From assembly GCF_010894455.1 (NCBI RefSeq), contig NZ_JAAIXY010000010.1, forward strand, positions 26,024-90,023: a DNA stretch of 64,000 nt, given 5' to 3'. The notes under the pieces were generated by a model, which saw only the letters and a program-made list of their open reading frames with translations, was not told where the DNA came from and did not search any database. How positions within the stretch are numbered: position 1 is the first letter of the stretch; each line of letters begins with the position of its first letter. Positions 59,726 through 64,000 of the stretch are shown here, in pieces. A program made the position numbers and the translations under genes. The DNA is from Myxococcus eversor. GTDB taxonomy: Bacteria > Myxococcota > Myxococcia > Myxococcales > Myxococcaceae.

Positions 59726-62322
59726 CTGTCTTTCATCCCCTGCGTACACGTCCCTCGTGGCGGTCGCGGGCGGTCTGCTCCAGCGCTCTCTCGTCGTTCG
59801 CGGCGCGCGGACTCTTCTCGCGTTTCATGCAAGGCACCATGCGCTTCCTCGTTGAACTTCCGGTCGGGGCCAAGGGCTCCACCTCCTGGGTCCGCTCCTT
59901 GTCGCGCCTGGGGGGCGCCTTTCGAGCCGTGGGACTGCTGGCGCTGACCGTGGCCTCTCCCGCGGTGGCGCAGGACGCGGCGGTGCCAGCGCCCGCCCCG
60001 GAGGCTCGCGCGACGGTGGGAGTGCTCGCGGGGCGGCTGTCCGCGTGCGAGGGCGGGGACCTGGGCCAGGCCGAGGTCCTGCTGCTCGCGCCGGATGGAA
60101 AGTCCCAAACGCCGCGACTCGATGCGCAGCGGCGCTTCGAGGTGAAGGGGCTGGCCCCCGGTTCCTACGAGCTGCATGCCTATGTCCCCGGCTGTGAGGC
60201 GAAGGCCTATCGCATCCAGGTGGCGGCGGGTGAGCGCACGGAGCTGGACGCGGTGCTCGACGAGAGCCTCAATCTGGAGACCACCATCGAGGTGACGGGC
60301 CGTCAGTTGAGCAAGGGCGAGGAGCGCGCCCTCTCGGCGGAGGCGGTCCGGGTGGTGGAGCTGGAGGAGGCCCGTCAGCAGTCCGCGGACCTGGGTGAGG
60401 TGCTCAGCCGCAACAGCGGCGTCAGCGTGCAGCGGACCGGCGGGCTCGGCTCCGCCAGCCGGTTCTCGCTCAATGGCTTCTCCGGCGAGCAGGTTCGCTT
60501 CTTCCTGGACGGGGTTCCGCTGGAGCTGGCGGGCTTCGGGCTGGGGCTCGCGAATGTGCCCGTCAACCTGCTCGAGCGCGTGGAAGTCTATCGGGGCGTG
60601 GTGCCCGTGCGCTTCGGGGCGGACGCGCTGGGCGGCGCGGTCAACCTGGTCTCCTCGGACGGCGACGAGCCGAGCGGGGCCTCCGTCTCGCTGCAGGCGG
60701 GGTCCTTCGGCACGTACCGCGGTACCGCGTCGGGACAGTACACGGCGGGCACCAGCGGCCTCTTCGTGAAGGGCCATGTCTTCGGGGACCTGGCGCGCAA
60801 CGACTACAAAGTGGACGTGGAGGTCGCCGATGAGAGGGGACGGCTCCAGGCGGCTCGCGTGCCGCGCTTCCATGATGGGTTCACCGCGGCCGGTGGCGGG
60901 CTGGAGGTCGGCGTCGTCGAGCGGCCCTTCGCGGAGCGCCTCTCCCTGCGCGTGTTCGGCACGCGCGCCCGGAAGGAGCTGCAGAACAACGTGGTGATGA
61001 CGGTGCCGTACGGCGAGGCGCGCTCCGCCGAGTCGAGCTACGGAGCGCTGGCGACGTGGTCCCAGGGCGGGCTGCTCGCGGGGAAGCTGCGGCTGGACGG
61101 CGTGGGGGGCTACAGCCGGCGCGACACGGACTTCCGGGACATGGCGATGTCCGTCTACGACTGGTACGGCAACAAGGGCGTGGAGCGGCGCCAGCCGGGA
61201 GAGCTGGGCGTCACGCCGGCGGACCAGGTGCTCTGGCAGCACAGCGTCCTGGCGCGCCTGCATGCCGGCTACGCGGTCTCCCCGGCCCAGCAACTGCGGC
61301 TCTCGCTGGCCCCCACCTTCGTGACGCGCCAGGGAGAGGATCGGCTCAAGCAGGGCACGGACCAGCGCGACCCCCTCAGCGCGCAGCGGGACCTGCTCAC
61401 GCTGGTGGGTGGGCTGGAGCACGAGCTCATCCTGGGTGACGGGGTGCTCAAGAACGTGGCCTTCGTGAAGGGCTACGCCATGCGCTCGGCCTCGGAGGAG
61501 GTGCTCCCGGGGAGCGTCTTCCGCGAGCACGACCAGGCCAGCGAGCGTCTGGGGGTGGGCGACAGCCTGCGGTGGTTCCTCCCGCATGGGCTGCTGGCCA
61601 AGCTCTCGTATGAATACGCCACGCGCCTTCCCGGCCCGGACGAGCTGTTTGGCGATGGGGTGCTGGTGCTCTCGAACCTGGGGTTGCGGCCCGAGGTGAG
61701 CCACAACGCGAATCTGGAGCTCACCCTGGATGACTGGCGCACCGGAGTAGGAAGCTTCCGGGGCAGCGTCGGAGGCTTCGCGCGACTCGCCGACCAGCTC
61801 ATCGTGTTGCTGGGGAACGACACCACCCTGAGCTACCAGAACGTGTACGCGGCGCGCTCGCTGGGCGTCGAGGCTTCCGCGGGATGGACGTCGCCCGGTG
61901 ACTGGGTGGCGGTGGATGCCAACGGGACGTGGCAGGACTTCCGCAATGCGGGCGGGCAGGGGGCCTTCGCGGCCTTCGACGGAGACCGCATCCCGAACCG
62001 TCCCTGGCTCTTCGCGAACTTCTCCGCCCGGGTGCAGCGCCGCGCGCTCCTGCTGCCGGGTGACTTCGCCTCCCTCGGCTTCACCTCGCGGTACGTGCAC
62101 GGCTTCTTCCGAGGATGGGAGAGCCAGGGGCTGCGCGAGTACAAGCAGCAGATCGACGCGCAGCTCACCCATTCGCTGGGCCTCTCCTATGTCAGGGAGG
62201 GCTCACCGACGCTGGGGGGGACGCTGGAGGTGCTGAACCTCACGAACGCCAAGACCTATGACTTCTTTGGCGTCCAGAGACCCGGCCGCTCGCTGTCCTT
62301 CAAGGTGACGGCGGACTTCTGA
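59722..62322 (+). CDS. TonB-dependent siderophore receptor
   Basis: Up to 866 residues can be read from a GTG overlapping the previous stop. ATGs at 59827 and 59839 are more conventional and would place the signal (AVGLLALTVASPAVAQD) nearer the N terminus. After the signal comes a carboxypeptidase-regulatory-like domain (LAGRLSACEGG ... GSYELHAYVPGC), then the plug (SADLGEVLSRNSGVSVQRTGG, FFLDGVPLE, VEVYRGVVPVRFGADALGGAVNLV) and a beta-barrel ending in a terminal Phe (LSFKVTADF). It imports a ferric siderophore across the outer membrane. Co-transcription with the PepSY gene supports this. Confidence 0.93.
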   Translation: MTVFHPLRTRPSWRSRAVCSSALSSFAARGLFSRFMQGTMRFLVELPVGAKGSTSWVRSLSRLGGAFRAVGLLALTVASPAVAQDAAVPAPAPEARATVGVLAGRLSACEGGDLGQAEVLLLAPDGKSQTPRLDAQRRFEVKGLAPGSYELHAYVPGCEAKAYRIQVAAGERTELDAVLDESLNLETTIEVTGRQLSKGEERALSAEAVRVVELEEARQQSADLGEVLSRNSGVSVQRTGGLGSASRFSLNGFSGEQVRFFLDGVPLELAGFGLGLANVPVNLLERVEVYRGVVPVRFGADALGGAVNLVSSDGDEPSGASVSLQAGSFGTYRGTASGQYTAGTSGLFVKGHVFGDLARNDYKVDVEVADERGRLQAARVPRFHDGFTAAGGGLEVGVVERPFAERLSLRVFGTRARKELQNNVVMTVPYGEARSAESSYGALATWSQGGLLAGKLRLDGVGGYSRRDTDFRDMAMSVYDWYGNKGVERRQPGELGVTPADQVLWQHSVLARLHAGYAVSPAQQLRLSLAPTFVTRQGEDRLKQGTDQRDPLSAQRDLLTLVGGLEHELILGDGVLKNVAFVKGYAMRSASEEVLPGSVFREHDQASERLGVGDSLRWFLPHGLLAKLSYEYATRLPGPDELFGDGVLVLSNLGLRPEVSHNANLELTLDDWRTGVGSFRGSVGGFARLADQLIVLLGNDTTLSYQNVYAARSLGVEASAGWTSPGDWVAVDANGTWQDFRNAGGQGAFAAFDGDRIPNRPWLFANFSARVQRRALLLPGDFASLGFTSRYVHGFFRGWESQGLREYKQQIDAQLTHSLGLSYVREGSPTLGGTLEVLNLTNAKTYDFFGVQRPGRSLSFKVTADF

Positions 62323-62354
62323 CGAAGCAGGGCCCGCGCCACCTGTTCGACAGG

Positions 62355-62396
62355 CACCCTCTCCCCCGCCCACGGAAGGCGCGGGGGAGAGGGGTG
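62355..62396. terminator. Strong bidirectional terminator
   Basis: CACCCTCTCCCCCGC (62355-62369) pairs with GCGGGGGAGAGGGGTG (62381-62396) with a single bulged base and an 11-base loop. It sits between the convergent TonB-receptor and IucA/IucC genes. Confidence 0.85.
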
Positions 62397-62403
62397 GCAC
62401 GCG

Positions 62404-64000
62404 TCAGTCGTGCGCGAGCGGGTTGGGCAGCGTCCCGTTCGGATACAGCGCGTGGCGCAGGGCCCGGTCGGTGTAGCGGGTGACGACGAGGCGGTCCCGG
62501 TTGAGCGCGTAGCGCGGAATCTCGGGGACCAGCAGGTCGTACTCGGCGAAGCGCTCGCGCAGCTCGGGGAAGCGCTGGTGGAAGCCCAGGATGGTCCTCC
62601 GGACCTGTCGCCAGAACGCCTGCTCGGGCATGCCGAGCTGTTCCTCGCACAGCGGCGCGAGATAACGGAAGTGCCCCACGAAGACCTGGTCCACCACGTG
62701 CTGGCGGATGACCGACGGGTGCTTGCGCGGCAGCACGTGGTCATGCCCGTCGGGCTCGGGGCCCCGCTCGGGGACATCGGTGAAGGACACGCAGACATCG
62801 TCGACGAAGTCCTTCAGGTACAGCCGGTGGGGAACATCGTTCTGGTCGAAGCCCAGCAGCGTGTTCTGCCCGTGCGGGTTGAAGGTGATGCCGTAGCGAT
62901 AGAGCACGTGCATCAACGGGATGAGCAGCGTGTCGAACAGGTGCTGCAGCCACGCCTCCGCGCCAAGGCCCGACGCGCGCACCAGCTCCGCGACGAACGC
63001 CGTGCCCTGGCCGTCCACGTGCAGCAGCGAGGCGAACGTGCGCACCCGCTCCTCCGGGGCCTGCCGCGCGGCCACCGGCTCGCGCCAGATGCAACCCAGG
63101 GTCTCCAGGTGCTGGTACGGCACGTCCGCCACCTTGGAGAGGTACGGGTGCCGCACCGTCACCGAGGCGACCTCTCCGAGGAACACCGTGCGGCACGTCT
63201 CCGCGAGGAAGGCGTCGCCTTCCAGGAGGCACTTGAGCCACTGGGTGACGACGGGCGCTCCGAGGGTGCAGTGCGGTGGAATCCCCCGCCAGATGAGCGT
63301 GTTGACGATTCTCAGTGGCAGCTTCACGTCGTAACGGCCGGGCGTGGTGATGTTGGCCATGGTCCGGATGGACTGGCCCGGCAGGTACAGGTCGGGGCTG
63401 TCTCCCAGCGGCACGATTCGCCGCTGCGCCACGTCCGCGGCGTGCAGCACCTGCACGGCCTGCTCCCACTGCCACGGGTGCACGGGCATCCACACGAAGG
63501 CCTCCGGGGAGAGCCCCGCGGAGGTGAGCACGCGGGTGAAGCGGCTGCGCGTCGCCTCGTCCAACTCACGGGCGAGCACCGCGTGCTCGGACAGCTCAGA
63601 CGTCCCGCGGAACTCCGCCAGCCCGCGGTGCACGGCCACCCACAAGAGCCGCACCGGCTGGCGAGACTCCGGGGCGTAGCGGCGCACGTCGGACGCGGTG
63701 AAGTTCACCCGGCCCTTGTTCGCCACCAGCCAGTTGTGCCCCGTCATGTGGCACTCCAGCTCCGTGTGGCCCACGGCGCGCAGCTCCGCGGCGGTGTGGC
63801 CCCCGTGGGTGATGCGCGCGGCATCCACCGCCAGCGTGGAGGACAGCTCGTTGAAGTACGTGGCCAGCGTGGACGGGTCCGTGCCCAGGGTGGAGGCTGA
63901 GTCCGTCAGGAACTGCAACGCGTCCCAGGCCGCCTCGGCGATGCTGTTGCCGAGCATGCTGGTGGCGCTGCGGGTGATGGACGCGGGGTCCACCTTCAGC
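62404..64000 (-). CDS. IucA/IucC-family siderophore synthetase, N terminus beyond right edge
   Basis: About 532 codons are visible. Motifs of NRPS-independent siderophore synthetases are clear: the ATP-site region GGHTAAELRAVGHTELECHMTGHN starting near 63810, WMPVHPWQWE, SIRTMANI, PGRYDVKLPLRIVNTLIWRG, PHGQNTLLGF and LYLKDFVDDV. These enzymes join citrate or a similar acid to an amine or alcohol with ATP. A GTG at 63993 lies in the frame, but the family usually has 60-80 more residues before the VDP it encodes, so the true start is off the window. It is convergent with the receptor operon, giving synthesis and uptake side by side. The substrate type (A, B or C) is not decided. Confidence 0.92.
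   Translation of the reverse strand, partial: LKVDPASITRSATSMLGNSIAEAAWDALQFLTDSASTLGTDPSTLATYFNELSSTLAVDAARITHGGHTAAELRAVGHTELECHMTGHNWLVANKGRVNFTASDVRRYAPESRQPVRLLWVAVHRGLAEFRGTSELSEHAVLARELDEATRSRFTRVLTSAGLSPEAFVWMPVHPWQWEQAVQVLHAADVAQRRIVPLGDSPDLYLPGQSIRTMANITTPGRYDVKLPLRIVNTLIWRGIPPHCTLGAPVVTQWLKCLLEGDAFLAETCRTVFLGEVASVTVRHPYLSKVADVPYQHLETLGCIWREPVAARQAPEERVRTFASLLHVDGQGTAFVAELVRASGLGAEAWLQHLFDTLLIPLMHVLYRYGITFNPHGQNTLLGFDQNDVPHRLYLKDFVDDVCVSFTDVPERGPEPDGHDHVLPRKHPSVIRQHVVDQVFVGHFRYLAPLCEEQLGMPEQAFWRQVRRTILGFHQRFPELRERFAEYDLLVPEIPRYALNRDRLVVTRYTDRALRHALYPNGTLPNPLAHD

Noticed and set aside
59593..62172. Minus-strand frame of 859 codons opposite the TonB receptor
   Set aside because: It is an antisense shadow; the plug and barrel motifs are on the plus strand.
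63991..63993. GTG at 63993 as the start of the IucA/IucC gene
   Set aside because: It falls at the VDP that normally lies 60-80 residues into the family, and the frame is open to the window edge.
56277..64000. Calling the right end a myxochelin locus
   Set aside because: Only the head lipoprotein and receptor recall that locus. No catechol biosynthesis genes are present, and the synthetase is of the IucA/IucC type.
1..64000. tRNA, rRNA, CRISPR arrays, insertion sequences, phage attachment sites
   Set aside because: None seen: no regularly spaced short repeats, no transposase or integrase frames, no recognisable RNA gene sequence.

Overview
The window is high-GC, almost fully coding DNA of delta-proteobacterial (myxobacterial, Myxococcaceae-like) character. 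The support is a giant NRPS, a Ser/Thr kinase with extra C-terminal domains, many secreted lipoproteins with Cys-rich or discoidin-like modules, soluble hybrid histidine kinases, and a fragment resembling the Myxococcus double-CXXCG paralogue family. No rRNA, tRNA, CRISPR array, integrase or transposase was seen.

Layout. 1-11720 (minus): the 5' part of one NRPS gene, C-A(Ser)-T-E / C-A(Gly)-T / C-T (no A domain) / C-A..., cut by the left edge. 12282-14134: divergent TetR and old-yellow-enzyme genes with an 18-bp perfect palindrome at the promoter. 14338-16308: a kinase fused to a TonB C-terminal domain. 16581-18875: a secreted propeller-like protein and a lipoprotein. 19108-26259: a 2383-residue SpvB/VCBS/RHS giant with a papain-fold-like C-terminal tip and no visible immunity gene. 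26342-33906: reductase/regulator pairs (NmrA-TetR, SDR-AraC, SDR-AraC), with an intact and a broken DUF3592 paralogue around one pair. 33968-39317: a PQQ-type propeller lipoprotein, a possible JAMM-like lipoprotein, a truncated CXXCG remnant and another SDR. 39358-46147: a signalling block of a receiver plus PAS/GAF kinase operon, divergent from a bare kinase plus hybrid kinase operon. 46244-49708: small genes and an NmrA-TetR-acetyltransferase set. 49758-55820: a LuxR regulator, a discoidin-bearing metzincin, a Cys-rich lipoprotein, a GH5 glycosidase and a TMEM175-like channel. 55822-56114: debris of two unrelated genes. 56176-64000: an iron-uptake locus with a Fur-like box, lipoprotein, two small membrane proteins, PepSY protein and TonB-dependent receptor in tightly overlapped order, convergent with an IucA/IucC-type siderophore synthetase that runs off the right edge.

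How the genes fit together. The right end makes sense as siderophore synthesis plus ferric-siderophore uptake and reduction. The left end makes a peptide predicted to begin D-Ser-Gly. The centre repeats one pattern, a small NAD(P)H or flavin oxidoreductase divergent from its own regulator, which suggests locally regulated detoxification switches. Secreted hydrolases and the RHS protein fit a predatory lifestyle. Three starts (28139, 33082, 47178) each have a TANNNT hexamer exactly six bases upstream and no clear Shine-Dalgarno, which suggests leaderless transcripts. All functions are inferred from motifs read by eye; no database search was run.
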